A stretch of DNA of 64,000 nucleotides from positions 188,184,182 to 188,248,181 of the forward strand of contig RSEF01000001.1 in assembly GCA_003993805.1 (NCBI GenBank), written 5' to 3'. The position numbers were made by a program, and so were the translations under genes. Below, in pieces: positions 25,101 to 37,810 of the stretch. Under the pieces are notes generated by a model. The model saw only the letters and a program-made list of their open reading frames with translations, searched no databases and was not told where the DNA came from. The DNA comes from Himantopus leucocephalus. Its lineage: Eukaryota; Chordata; Aves; Charadriiformes; Recurvirostridae. Numbering within the stretch: the first letter of the stretch is position 1; every line of letters begins with the position of its first letter.

Positions 25101-26880
25101 ATTATAGAATCATAGAATATCTCAAGTTAAAAGGGACCCATAAGGATCATTGAGTGCAGCTCCCTGTTCCTCACAGGACTACCTAAAACTAAATCATATG
25201 GCTAAGAGTGTTGTCCAGATGTTCCTTGAACTCTGACAGGGTTGGTGCTATGACCAATTCCCTGGGGAGCCTCTTCCAGTGACTGACCACGCTCTCAATG
25301 AAAAACCTTTTCATAATGTATAGTCTGAACTTCCTCATGCGCAGGTTCATTCTATTTCTTCGTGTCCTGTCTCTGGTCACCTGAGAGAGGAGATCAGCAC
25401 CTCCCCCTCTGCTGCACCCCTAGAGGAAGTTGTAGGCTGAGGTGAGGTCACCCTTCAGCCTTCTCTTCTCCAAGGTGAACAAACCAAGAGACTTCAGCTG
25501 TTCCTCATAAGTCTTGCCCTCGAGACCTTTCACCATCTTGGCCACCCTCCTCTGGACATGCTAATAGTTTGATATCCTCCTTATATAGAGACACCCAAAA
25601 CCGCACATAGTACTTGAGGTGGGGCTGCACCAGTGCAGTGCAGTGGGACAATCACCTCCTTTGAGCAGCTAGCTATGATGTGCTTGATGCACCCCAGGAC
25701 ACAGTTGGCCCTTTTGGAGGTCAGGGCACACTTTTGACTGATATTTAACTTGCCATCAACCCAAACTCCCAGATCTCTTTCCGTGGGGTTGCCCTCCAGC
25801 CTCTTGTCCCCCAGTTTGTATGTAAAACCAGGATTACTCTGTCCCAGCTGCAGAATCCAGCACTTTCTCTTGTTAAATTTTGTACAGTTGGTGATTGCCC
25901 AGCTCTCTAGCCTATCTAGATCTCTCTGTGAGGCCTCCCCACCCCTGAGGGAGTCCACAGCTCCTCCTAATTTAGTATCATGAAAAAAACTTCATGTACA
26001 TTTGATTCCTGCATCCAGATCATTTATAATATATCATTAAAGAGCACTGGCCCAAAATTGAGCCCTGGGGAACCCCACTGATGACTGGCCACCAGCCTGA
26101 TGTAACCCCATTTACTATAACTCTTTGAGCCAGACTGATCAACCAATTGCTCACCCAACTTATTATGGACTTGTCTAGCTCTATGCTGCACATTTTATTC
26201 AGAAGGATACCGTGAGAGACAGTATAAAAAGCTTTGCTAAAATCCAAAACCACCACATCTCCTGGCTTCCCTTGGTCAACTAGATGGGTGATCTTGCTAT
26301 AAAAGGAATTTAAGTTGGTTAAGCAGGACTTTCCCTTTGTGAATCCATGCTGGCTATGGGCAATGACTGCATTGGGTCTCAAGTGTTTTTCAGTATCTCC
26401 CAGAATAACTTTCTCCATGATTTTACCAGGCACTGAAGTGAGACTGACAGGTCTCTAGTTGCCAGGCTCTTCCTTCTTACCCTTCTTGAAAATTGGGACA
26501 ACATTTGCCAGCTTCCAGTTGACTGGGACCTCTCCAGACTCCCAAGACATTGAAAAATAATGAAGAGAGGTCCTGAGATAACATTGGCCAGCCTTTTCAG
26601 TACTCTGGGATGAATCCCATCGGGCCCCAAAGACTTATGTGCATCCAGCTGGAGCAGCAAGTCTCAAACAAGTTCAGGGTTGGCTGGGAGTTCCTTCAGT
26701 TCCTTATAATCCCTTCAGTCACAGGGCTCCCTGTGTCCCAGGGCCCATCACTGGTGTTAAAGACAAATGCTAAGAAGGCATTAAGCATCTCTGCTTTGTC
26801 TATTTCCTATTTGTGAGGTGACTGACCTTATCAAGTAATGGACCAATGTTATGTCTTATCCTCCTTTTCCTGTGAACATA
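25101..26880 (-). mobile_element. CR1 LINE, about 1.78 kb, antisense, dead reverse transcriptase
   Basis: The longest mobile element here. On the minus strand, in order: a relic of the SDGPWD linker (about 26750); LLQLDAHKSLGPDGIHPRVL (26660 onward); QHGFTKGKS (about 26352); DFSKAFYTVSH (about 26244); SGVPQGSILG (26079-26050); DTKLGGAVDS (about 25980-25950); RDLDRLESW; then KCALTSKRANCVLGCIKH. A C-terminal frame (25380-25189) has SHWKRLPRELV. The 3' end lies at 25101 with ATTCTATGATTCTATAAT on the minus strand. The catalytic FADD box reads FFHD with a stop just before it (about 25978-25996), and the ORF is broken into several frames, so it is inactive. The 5' part, including the endonuclease, is absent. 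Confidence 0.95.
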
Positions 26881-27205
26881 TTTAAAAATTCTTGAAAGAA
26901 TTATTGAAAGGAAATAGGAAACTGGATTACTTTCCATTATTGCTTCACCAATTGATAGCTGCAAATATTCATGTTAAAATACTAATTTAATGAAGGGATT
27001 TAGGGCCTTAATTGTTCTTTCACAAGCCAAAATCCAACCCACAGGAACACCTGACATCCTCATAACCTCTATGCAGCTACAGTCCAACCCTCAGTTGAGC
27101 TGTGTTCACCTCCATTCTCATAAAGAGATTTTGGTGCAGAAAATCTGTTTTCAGGTTCTTGTTCTGCAGCAGGTCTAGTGGCAACTGTAAGAAGATTCCT
27201 GCTCT
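26881..27205. other. Unique non-coding sequence
   Basis: A short spacer between the CR1 and the GC-rich repeat; nothing recognised. Confidence 0.45.
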
Positions 27206-27330
27206 TCTGGGGAAGCTGGGGATGAAATAGGTGTCCTGGGCCATGGGTGGGGTGGGGGGGAAACACTGAGGGGGTCTGGACTTGGACAGTAAGACTCATG
27301 AGTGCTCTGAAGGCCCAGACACTGTCTCTG
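27206..27330 (+). repeat. Unidentified GC-rich repeat, copy A
   Basis: The stretch with GTCCTGGGCCATGGGTGG, a G-rich run, then TTGGACAGTAAGACTCATGA and GAAGGCCCAGACACTG aligns by eye with 53565-53660 in the same orientation. The shared order of several motifs indicates a common repeat rather than chance composition. The family is not recognised; an LTR or satellite-like element is possible. Confidence 0.5.
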
Positions 27331-28260
27331 CTATGAAATTGATGGAAAGCCTCAGGAATGATTTTGGACAGTTGACACTGTCACCTGTATTTTCACCAGT
27401 CTGGGGAATCAGAGTGGGCCAAGGGCTGCAGGTTGTTTGCATGTGGTCAGTCTGTTTAGAAAGCAACGCTGTAGTTATACAGATAATAGTGTAAAAACTA
27501 GAGTTGTCTCATGCCAGTCGCCTCAGTGCTGGAGAAGAAACTCAGAGACATTTAACTTATCAGTGCAGATAAAGCACAGCTGTGTTAGGGCATATTCAAA
27601 CTGGTGATGGCAGTGCTCTGTACAGGCAATGGTGCTCGTTCAGGTGTTGAAAGCAGTTCAGCTGAAATGCTGTGGAGCCAGCTGACTCCTAACATGGATT
27701 TATCAGACTAAAGGGCTTGATCTCTCTCTTTCCCTTCCCACTAAAAACATCCCGTGCAGAGTAAATACTTCCAATTTTGTGGTGTTTTGGTGGTCTTACA
27801 ACAGTGCTTCTTTCCCCACAACTGGACTGGATTGACCCTGAAGTGGGGCCTACCACTTTAAAGTACTGATATGTTGACAGTGTGGATGAGATTCATCTGG
27901 CCTGATGAATACACCTGCATCCAAAACAGTCACCTTCAACTTCATTTGTAGTCACTAGAAGGAAATAGAAACTCTTGAATGCAATTCATCTCACAGTAAA
28001 GTAATCGTCTCAAGTAAGTCATGAGACTAGTGCTCAGTAAATTCTCTTTTTTCCCATTTGATATATATAAGACTCAAGTGTGACTAGTTCAGAAGTAGAT
28101 GTACAATGCAGCTATCTAAACTTTGGTTAGATGGCTTTCACACTTTTTTTTTTTCTGTTGGCTTATTCATAATTTTTAATAATATTCATTATTTTTAAAT
28201 GTAACTCATATTACCTAAGTTCCAAAGCAGATCTGCATTGCTTTAATAAATATCATTACT
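27331..28260. other. Unique non-coding sequence
   Basis: No gene, RNA gene or known repeat recognised. Confidence 0.45.
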
Positions 28261-28345
28261 ATGATAATTATTTGCATTCTCCACTAGAGTTAGAATGCTG
28301 TANATGATAATTATTTGCATTCTCCACTAGAGTTAGAATGCTGTA
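28261..28345 (+). repeat. Exact 42-bp duplication around a single N (assembly join)
   Basis: Positions 28261-28302 and 28304-28345 are identical by eye and separated by one N at 28303. This is the pattern left when two overlapping contig ends are placed side by side instead of merged. It should not be read as a true tandem repeat. Confidence 0.85.
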
Positions 28346-31300
28346 TAATAATGCAGAGAGAGACGAGGTGACCAGCTGTCTATGCTTCTGAAAACAGGAA
28401 GAATTCACTCACTTCCATGCTAAAGGATCTTCCAGAGTGTTATGAAACTATAGCGGTAACTGAATATTCTATTCTGGGCTGTTTCTCTACACCATGAGAC
28501 CATTATCATGATAATTTAACACCTGTATCACTGATTTTTGGTAGTGCAACCTGTAATCAGAGTCTGAAGTGATCCCTGAAGCAGTTATAATTTAGATTAC
28601 AGTTTAATATACGACAGTACTGGTTCTGAGCATTTGGATCACAGAATGTGGAACACCTCACTAAGCGATGATTGCAATAAGTAGGATTTACTATAAAGGA
28701 GGGCAATATCATAATTCTATAGTCTTGAAATGTAGCCAGGCTTGACTGAGCTTGTATCTTGAGCAGGATAGCTCATTTTTGGCAGCATGATACCGTACAG
28801 CATGCTTTCATGAAACATCTTTCTGGTAGTTTTGTTTAGAGTAGGCCCAGTAGGCACTGTTAATTTACCTTCAGGCCATGATTTTGAAGGGCAGTCAGTA
28901 TAACTCAGGAGATAGAGTAGTCCCATGAAAAGAAAGTTTTATCAATGAGACACCTCAGATATTCCACATTGGGGAAAATTACACAGCCAAGCACAGCTGT
29001 CAACACTCTACTGTGTACCTTCCACCTCTACCGTCTCACCAATACTGACAAAGTCTGGAGGACAGTAGGCACAACATAGATGCTCATAAAGCTTTCTGTC
29101 ACAAAAGATAAGGAGTGAGAAGAGACCTAAGCTATTCTCCCTGCTTAGTCCTTTGGAGCTGGTTAGGAAAGGAAAATTAAGTCATATCTCCCAAAATGAT
29201 TATTTGTTTCTGTGCTGACAATGTTACCAGCAATGTAGGTTTTGCTTCTGCTGTAAGGTGATCTGTGCTCCTATTTTAGACAAAACACTGTTTGATTTTT
29301 TGGTTCTTTTTTGCTTTCCTCCTTAGTGAAACTGCTGCCTATGCAAATTTTGCAGGTCCATAAAGCCCTGCGACTGGCTAGAGGGACTGACAGCTGAACT
29401 GCGAGTTAGGTTCTGGTAAAAGAAAAAGTCTTGGTCATTGCACTTATTCATTGTGATAGGTTCCAGGTCAACCATCATGTAACATTTCTACCACAAGATA
29501 ATAAAAAAGGAAAGGTAAACAGATCTTGGGTTTTTTTTCTGGACAGAACTGAACACTTGAAATGGAAATGCTATGTGAAATTTGATTTCTTTAGACCTTC
29601 CTGCTTGACTTCTGAACAGCTTAGGGAAAGATAAGGGGTGTAGCCACATTTATGTTGCTCTGGTACTCAGATCCCCTGGGTGAAGGTTTCAAACATCACT
29701 GTCATTGTTCAAAGGTGGTTCTGCCACACTGCAGATCCTTCAGAACCTCTGACACATGAGTCCTGCTGAAACGAGTGACATTCAGATGCCTAAATAATCA
29801 GAAGGTTCTTAATTACTTGTCTTAGCCCTCTTCCATTGCTCACTGAAGTCAGAGGAAATTTGCCACTAAAATTTAATAATGGTTCAGGTACATTCTCCAG
29901 GAGGAAGTTCTAAACTTGCCTGGCTGGACAAAGGCCCTAAGTATGGAGAGGGGCCCTTTAGGCCCCAGTTATGGCTAAGGCATTTCACTGTCACTTGAAT
30001 ACTTAAAATTTCTTTCCACAAAATTCCTGTTCACCTACAACTGTAGGCAAGCTGAAATGTCTTATTGTCTAGCTTTCTAGTGATAACACTCAACTGCAGG
30101 CTTAAGCGTGTGCTAAGGCAGTGGGGAACCAACTAGCCACATCCTGACATTACTGAGTCATTCTGATCTGAAGTTCATACTGCAGTTCTGAGGCAAGTTT
30201 CATGTTAATTATTTTGAGTCCAACAGAGACTGCTGTGATTGATACAGTGAAAGAAAAGACTGGCTGCCTTACTAAGCCTCGCACGAAAGCTCTCAAGAAG
30301 GGGGGATGTTGAGCATTCATTTGTGATATGAGTGTCCCATGATTAAGTCTATTTGGCTAAAAAGAGAAAAAATTGACTTAAAAGCTTGATACCTTCATTG
30401 ACTGAGAGTTTCAAGGAAGCTGTGTTGAAATCATAAACTTAAATAATGCAGAGGAATGTTCTAAGCACCTTTAAACACTGGGTCACTGGATGTGGAACTA
30501 GTGCTGTTTTCAGACCATATCCATTCAATCAGCCTAGCAAGCTCCTCTGGACTGTGTCAGTCCAACTGTGGTCTGAGCACTCAATGTTTTTCATTATATT
30601 AGAAGCCTGGCAATAGAAGTTCTTACTGACAAAAAGTTATCTAGACAATTTAGGCACCTCCAAAATTAGGTGGTAGCAGATAAGAGGTTGGTAAATTATG
30701 AATAGTCTGAACTAAGGTCCCTTAAGTCTTGCAGTTTGTGCATCTGGCACCTTCTGTGTCTGAGTCCCATAGATTTTTGTGCTTAACTCCTGTCATGTCA
30801 TTTCAAATGAGAACAAACAGAAACAACAATGGTTTCATAGAGATTTTGCTATTGTGCATTATGAGATATTAGTGTCTTTCCCAATTAGGAAAAGCACTCC
30901 TTTTGTAATTTCTACTAAAATTACAGCTTGAACTCATCTCCAATGGATGCAGGAAAGAGCTGTTTTGTATATCATATTATCAACAAAGTAGTAGCAAGTA
31001 ACCCAATTTTATTTTATTTTTCAGACTTTTCCAAATCAATCCCAAAATAAGTATTTTGGAATTTGAAATTACTTCAGCAAAGCTTGACACAGTAATAATG
31101 GCTCACACTTGTGCTAGTTATTCCCTAACCGGGCCCTTAGCCATATTATTTGCATTTTTTCTTTGCTCACAACTATCCTTCTTATGTTCTCGTCAAAGCT
31201 ATTACACTTGCTGTTGCAAAGAAAGGAGGCTATCTGTATTCCCAACATTCTGGGACAGAATAAAAGAGCAAACACTTCTGCACAAAGCTCCTTTGAGCTA

Positions 31301-34300
31301 TTTAATATACTTTCTGACAAAAGGAAAGATGACATTGAACACTCAACAAAGAAGAAAAATTATTTCTTAAAACATAAAATACAAATGATAATTCAATCAT
31401 TGGGAAAAATTCTATTACATTCAGGAAAATTCCATTATGCCTTCTTCAGATTGAGAATTAACCGCTGTTGTAATGGGTTGCAAAATTTATATTCGATTTT
31501 GGTTTTGGTTTTTGTTTGCCTACTGACAAAAAAATCTGCTTAAAAATGTAGATGCAAATTTCCCTTCTTCCTTCTATTTTATTGATAATAATTAGAAAAA
31601 GCCCTTGGCTCAGGAACCAAATTGGAAATTTTCAGTGTGAACAAAACAGAATAAAGCTGTTATTCCTATTCTACCAAAAACTTGCATCCTCCTCTTATTT
31701 TTATATATTTTAATAATCCATTACTTCCTATTAATAAAGATGATACCATATTGAAAGACAGTAAGTTAAAACAATGAGTGACAACTAACAAAAGCCCAGA
31801 GTGTCTGGCTTTTTATCTCCTTCAAATACTAATTTTTCTAAATGCAGCCACATTTGGTGCCATTTGTTGGGAAAAAAAAGTAGCTGCAGGTTTAGTCAAC
31901 TGCAAGTCTGAGGGTGGACACTTTGGATTTATGACAGCAATAAAGACACGAGGTGGATCACACAATAGCATATTCCAACAGGTAAGCTTAGATGTGGCCT
32001 TAACTTTTGCAGTTAGGTGACATTTGAACAACAGAGTTGTAAGACACAAAGCTGAAATATTCTACCGATGTTTTTGTGTTGACCACACAGAGGTTTAAAA
32101 CAAGCCTTTGGAGAGTCTCAGTTATCAATACCTTACCACATCCCCGAATAGAATTAATAGAAAGCATTATCGGCATCTGTATTAAAAAAAAAAAAGAAAA
32201 AAAAATCATCTCTCAACATAAGTGCGACCTTAATGGTCACAAACTACACAGATTATCTTGCACACACATAGACTGAATTATATGAAAGTTTTTTCTCCTG
32301 ACAAATACTACTACATGAATAGGTGACTCCTGAACTTCACCTGTGTTAATTTGAATCTGTCCTTTCACAGAAACAGGAGAAAAGGAAAACTGGAGAGTGA
32401 GGAACTCTATTGTGTGATGTTATACTTCAACATATTATTGAGTGGAAATCTAATTTGGGAGACATATGACATAGTTTCAAAATACTTTCATCCAGATAAA
32501 TTCTTGTTTTGTGGGGAGAGAGTGTCACTGAAAATAAAACAGACCACACTTGTTCCAGAGTGAGCAGAATAGAAGATTGCCTTTGCTAGCATTTCTTTTT
32601 TATTAGCTAGAAGTAGAGACGGAATTCTCTGTAATAGACTATTCCCTGTAACGTTTAGATGCACATTAATATGTCTTTATATTGAATTGCAGGAAATAGC
32701 ACAAGTAAAAGTGATCAGTCCTCACTCATATGACAGCTGTGTCTTCTATGTACTGTGATTGTGGCACTCATGCACCATTACACTCTCCTGTTGTAAAATT
32801 TCTAAGAAACGCTTCTGATCTTCCAGTCCAAAACAGTTCTATCTTGAGTTAATTTTGCAGACACAGCACTTGGTGTGTGACTATTGTACACAGGATAAAA
32901 CACTCTTCTGATGAGTGTCTTTAGCTTTGTAATAGTTGTGCAACCCACTCACCTAGCATAACATTTGTTTAACTAATGTATACCCTGAGTCAGCAGTAAA
33001 TACAGTTAAAATGTTTAGAGCGGGTGACCAGGTCATGAGAATTTTCTTTACTGAGGGAATTTAGAGTCAGAATAGCGGGTGAGATGGAGCTGAGAGTATG
33101 TGATTAGAAGAAGGGAAAGTGGGAGTCTGTGAAAGTGACTGAAGACTAGGTAGCAAGACAGATGAAATGCTGAAGGAGAAGGCATCTGTAAGCATCATCT
33201 TCCCCTGTGTTTTGAGATTTCAGAGCCTGACTGTCTTGAGAAAGAGGTCCCTCCTTCTGCTCTTCCATGCAATCTGATATCCAGGGAATTTGTTGCATCC
33301 TCCTTGTTTCGTATGTCTCCAGGGTATCATGCATGTTTTCTGAGGCACTCAGTCCTCCTTACATAGATTAGAATACTTGTGTCTCAGAAAGCAAGACGTG
33401 TAAGATGAGGGAGGTTACCATTTTAGTCCACAAGAGAGGTTCCCCTAGCTTGACTATGGAGAGACAGACATGGATGAAACAGTTTTCCTATGTTCTGTCT
33501 TCAGTACTGGGATGCTTCCAGTCAGACTTCATTGCCTGCTTGGATTGTCTTGATTTAGCATTCTTCACAGGGTTTGGGTCCATACAGTGATCCACATCTG
33601 GCTTAATTTAAAGACTTCTATTTTTTTTTAAGATATAAGTCCAAGCTCCCTTTTCTTTGCATCATTCTTGAAATGATACAAAGTATAATACATTTATTTC
33701 ACTTGACAAACAGAAACTAATATTTTAAATTTTTTTGATGTACAGAGCATGAGAAAAAGAAAAAATGGTTATACATACCTGAGTTCCCAAAACTTGAGAA
33801 CTGGAGGTTTTCTCATGTTCAGGGGAGAGTTAAGAAACATTTTGTTCCTCTGATTTTTTTTTTGTGCCTGAATGCAAGCCCTGAGATAAATACATGCCCT
33901 GCTTGGTCTAGTGTTAACAGAAACTTAATCTCCTCACACTTCCCTCTCCTTCTTCCCCAACCTACATGAACTAGAGCATTTTCTGTAGAAACTTTCTGTG
34001 TGGAATTCAGGTTTAAGACAGCTACACTTAAGTGTAGATGTAGATGTTTGAACTAGCCATCTAAGCCATCATTGTGGTAGATGAAGACCTGGAATGGGAC
34101 TTGCTTGTCCAAACGTAGACACTTAGTTCTTCTGAGATGCACTAGGGTTATCTGAGATATCCTGAATGGGCTAGTGGAGATGACATATGACCTTAGAGAG
34201 ACACATTCTTCCATACTTAGTTGGGAGTAGACAAGTTTCTGAATCTCACTCTTGTGACTGTTTAGATGACTCATTCCTTGACTTCATTAATTGTATTGAG

Positions 34301-36560
34301 CAAGAGAAAGTGTCTTAACCTTGAAATGAATGACACCTTCAAACTCTTCACTTAGTAGCCCAGACTACATAACAAGTACCATCTGAGAGGATATATTGGA
34401 GACTTATGACCTTCTGGAGAAACACTTGGAGGCCAGACAGTATACCTGATATATTCTTAAGTGGCATACGTCAGGATGACTAACTGGATATATTTTTTTC
34501 GGAGTTAAGGGTTAAACTTCCCTCTAGTATCTTGTCACCTCTCAGAACATTCCAAAATTATTTTGAAAAATAATGCTAAAATGGGGAAAAAAGCAGCATA
34601 GCTTTAGCTATTCTTTCTTCACACTGTGTCCCAACATGCCCCAAACAAATGTATGTACACTCTGCTCTTGTACTGAACTTGTGCAAAATACATGTTTAGC
34701 TAACAAAGTTGATGAAAGGTATATCTGATAATGCTTGCAAGATCAGACCTGGTTTTACAATCAGTTCATTCAGTTTCACGTGAACAATGCTCTCACCAAT
34801 CACTAAGCCTACAGCCACATTTGTCTCTCTCAAAATTGTTACTCTTGTCCATCGCAAGATCTACAATTTCCTCCCCTATTCTTTCATTACTGAACTGCAT
34901 ATTATTCCAAGGATACAGATTTCAAATGAAAATATGGAAGAAGGGCAAAATATCTTTTCCGTGCTCTGGCACTTTGTCACAGCTCTTCCAAAACACTCCA
35001 GTGCATCCCTCTACCTTTTAAATCATGAATACAGTTAGGCTATTTACAGTTAATTTACTACTCCAGGAGACAGAGGTAAGGTGATCTGAGTGTACACTGA
35101 AGCTTGCATCTTTTCTATTTTCAGAGGTATTCATGTTTCTGAATCCACATTCATAGTACAAATTCATGTCAGTGAAGTTATATCTAAATGATATTGTATT
35201 TATTTGTAATATTTTAAGCACCTTACCCAACCTAGAGACTACAGAATTATTTTGTCATTGTCTTTTTCAACTTGATGACTAAGCTTTTTGTTTTTCTTTC
35301 CTTATTCTTTTGCAGAATGAGTTGTTGGCATTTCTGAAGGTAATGTGATTTTAGTTCTCGCAGCAGTGAGTCCCACAGCTGAAGCATAATAATTGAGACA
35401 GTTAATTCTGCTGTACCCATGAACAACCCTCTTTTGGCTAACATGGAAGGCTAATATTCCATTTTCCATAGGAATGCATCTGTCACAACAGACCAAGTCA
35501 AGAAAATTACTGTAATATTTGAAATAGTGATCCAAGACTGTCTTCAACAAGGCAGAACAACTGAATGTGAGACAACATTTACTTAATGACCTGAAAAGAT
35601 AGTAATTTTAAACTGCATTACTGTAAAATTTTACTTAGAAATCTCATAAATATTTCAATTGTTTTAAGTATAAGGACCAGGGCACTGATACCAAATGCCA
35701 GAACCACGGTACTGCAAACTCAGCAGTTACTCCAGTGACATAACAAGTTACATTTTTTAAAATAAGTATTCTTTCCATACTTATAGTTAATACTGAACCA
35801 GAAAGCATAAAATAAGTGTTTTAAATAATCTCCCTATTGAAAATCAATAATTTGTTCACTTATTATGAGCACAGTATGTGACATAAAAATAGAATAAAAT
35901 TTGCATTACATTTTCTTCAAGGACTCTTTAAGGAGTCACAAACAGTGCAGAACCATTTTCTCCCCTACATCTTTTGTGAACAACATGAAAGCTGTAAGTC
36001 TTTCAAAACCATGTCTATATGCCAACTGCATACATTTTGTATTTATTTTTACTGTGACATTGTAGGAAACAGCGGTGTGGTGGGCAATAAATGCAGTATG
36101 TGGAAATAAGCAAGTAGAAGCTCTGTAACTGGGGAGATTAAACTGTAATTGCTACTTTTATCTTTTTCATTCTTTAATATAATATTTTGATCCTATTTAA
36201 TGTTCTACAAAAGGGGTTATATAGGATTATTGTCAGCCTTTGAAAAGCCCGCTTAGGGCCTATAATTAAGAAGATGGAGGGGAGGCCACCACTGAAAGAA
36301 TGACTTCCTTTTTATTTTAGTTTTTGGATTGCATTTAAACTTTTCAAATGCTGGATGTTATTTTGACTAGCACTAAAAATTATATACAGCTTGTTTTTGC
36401 TCAGAAGGAATTAATTAAAAAGTTTGGATTCATTTTGGTTTAGAAGTTTTGTAATCAAAACAGATGTTAATGAAAAAACAAATTATTTCCTTTATCAAAT
36501 GACAGAAGTAGCTTCAATTAATTTTAGACTACTTTGGGAAAAGTGTATTTTACAAAAGGA
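28346..36560. other. Long unique non-coding stretch
   Basis: About 8.2 kb with no recognised mobile element or gene. Frames such as 31163-31543 (126 codons, plus) have no recognisable motif. An A-rich low-complexity run lies at about 32182-32207. Confidence 0.5.
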
Positions 36561-36595
36561 CCTTTCAATACTTAAAAATCCTTTCAATACTTAAA
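36561..36595 (+). repeat. Two-copy 16-bp direct repeat, period 19
   Basis: CCTTTCAATACTTAAA occurs at 36561-36576 and 36580-36595. The second copy runs directly into CR1-like sequence. Confidence 0.85.
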
Positions 36596-36623
36596 GGGGG
36601 CTTATAAGAAAGAAGGGGACAGA
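36590..36623 (+). mobile_element. CR1 scrap cut by an assembly gap
   Basis: AAAGGGGGCTTATAAGAAAG followed by AAGGGGACAGA matches a stretch of CR1 ORF2 upstream of the [13 protein letters not shown] landmark. It ends at the 100-N gap, and no CR1 3' end appears on the other side. Confidence 0.7.
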
Positions 36624-36723
36624 NNNNNNNNNNNNNNNNNNNNNNNNNNNNNNNNNNNNNNNNNNNNNNNNNNNNNNNNNNNNNNNNNNNNNNNNNNNNN
36701 NNNNNNNNNNNNNNNNNNNNNNN
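36624..36723. other. Assembly gap of 100 N
   Basis: Exactly 100 Ns, probably a fixed-size placeholder. The left flank is CR1; the right flank leads into an LTR. The missing sequence probably contains the rest of the CR1 and the R/U5 end of the LTR. Confidence 0.98.
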
Positions 36724-36782
36724 CAGGCAGCTTTGCAGCCACTCTGCCCCAAGCCTGTAGCACTGCTGTGACCCAAGTGCAG
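36724..36782. other. Gap-flanking sequence of unclear origin
   Basis: About 60 bases between the gap and the first recognisable LTR sequence. They do not match the LTR or CR1 by eye. Confidence 0.4.
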
Positions 36783-37607
36783 AAATAAAAACAAATCCAA
36801 AAACACCTTCTGCCCCACTTCTCCTTTCTTCCCAGGTTCAGCTTCACTCCCAACTCTTCTACCCCCTCCCCCTGAGCAGTGCAGACAGATTGTAAACAGG
36901 GATTGTTGTCAGTCCATAATATTTTTTCTCTGCCACTCCTTCCTCCTTGCACTCTTCCCCTGCTCCAGCTTTGGATCCGTCCCACAGGATACAGTCCTTC
37001 ATGAACTTCTCTAACATGGTTCCTTCCTACAGGCTGCAGTTCTTTCCGAACTGGTCCAGCATGGGTTCTTTCCATGCTGGTGCAATCCCACAGGCCACAG
37101 TTCCAGCCAGGAGCCTGCTCCAGTGTGGGCTCTCCACAGGCTGAAGCTTCCCTTGGGACACATCTACCTGCTCTGGTGTAGGGTCCTCCATGGGCTGCAG
37201 TGTGGATATCAGCTCCATGGGCTGCAGAGGGACAACCTACTTCACCATGATCTTCTTCATGCGCAGCAGGGGAATCTCTGCTCTGGCAATTGGAGAACCT
37301 CCTCCCCCTCCTTTGTGACTGACTTTGGAGTCTGCAGAGCTGTTTCTTGCTCACTGTCTTACTCCTTTCCCAGCTGCTGTTGCACAGCATTTTTTACCCT
37401 TTGTTAAATATGTTGTCACTGAGGTGCTACCAACATTGCTGACTGGTTCAGCTTTGGCTAGCTTTGGGTACATCTTGAAGCAAGGTGAAACTGGCTCTGC
37501 CCAACATGGGGGAAATTTCTGGTGTCTTAGAGAAGACACCCCTGCAGCACCCTTCACCACCACCACCAACCCCCACTACCAAAACCTTGCCATGTAAATC
37601 CAATACA
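36783..37607 (-). mobile_element. Avian retroviral LTR, minus sense, longer subfamily, one end missing
   Basis: It is antisense to the LTR at 10204-11080 and in the same sense as 45531-46426. The LTR 5' end is at 37607 (TGTATTGGATT on the minus strand), followed by GGCAAGGTTTTGGTAG and further LTR landmarks. The module region (about 36960-37290) has seven or eight degenerate units related to TGGGCTGCAG, for example at 37031-37040, 37191-37200 and 37222-37227. The other two LTRs have about four. The polyadenylation and U5 part is missing, presumably lost in the adjacent gap. A 262-codon minus frame runs across modules and gap and is not a gene. Confidence 0.85.
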
Positions 37608-37643
37608 AATATAAACCAGATTTTTTTAAAAAATAATGCATAA

Positions 37644-37810
37644 TTTTCCTTTTCCTTTTTTTCTTTTCCTTTTCCTTTTTTCCTTTTCCTTTTCTCTTTT
37701 GCCTTTTTTCCCCATGTCCTTCTCCTCTGTCTCCTTCTCCTTCTTTCTCCTTCTGCTTCTCCTTCTCCTTCTCCTTCTCTTTCTCCTTTATCTTCATTTT
37801 CCTTTCTTGT
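37644..37810 (+). repeat. Polypyrimidine tract with (CTTTTC)n and (CTTCTC)n parts
   Basis: A pure pyrimidine run of 57 bases (37644-37700), a few interruptions, then CTT/CTC-rich repeats including an uninterrupted 34-base stretch (37756-37789). It starts about 40 bases beyond the LTR end. Long pyrimidine tracts of this sort can form triplex DNA. The lysine/glutamate-rich minus-strand frame here is only a translation of the simple repeat. Confidence 0.9.

Noticed and set aside
28261..28345. CRISPR-like or functional tandem repeat
   Set aside because: Only two copies with a single N between them; an assembly overlap explains it.
36602..37390. 262-codon minus-strand open frame
   Set aside because: It runs through the LTR modules, the 100-N gap and a CR1 scrap. 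Openness comes from the repetitive GC-rich modules, not from a gene.
37576..37797. Lysine/glutamate-rich minus-strand frame
   Set aside because: It is the translation of the polypyrimidine simple repeat.
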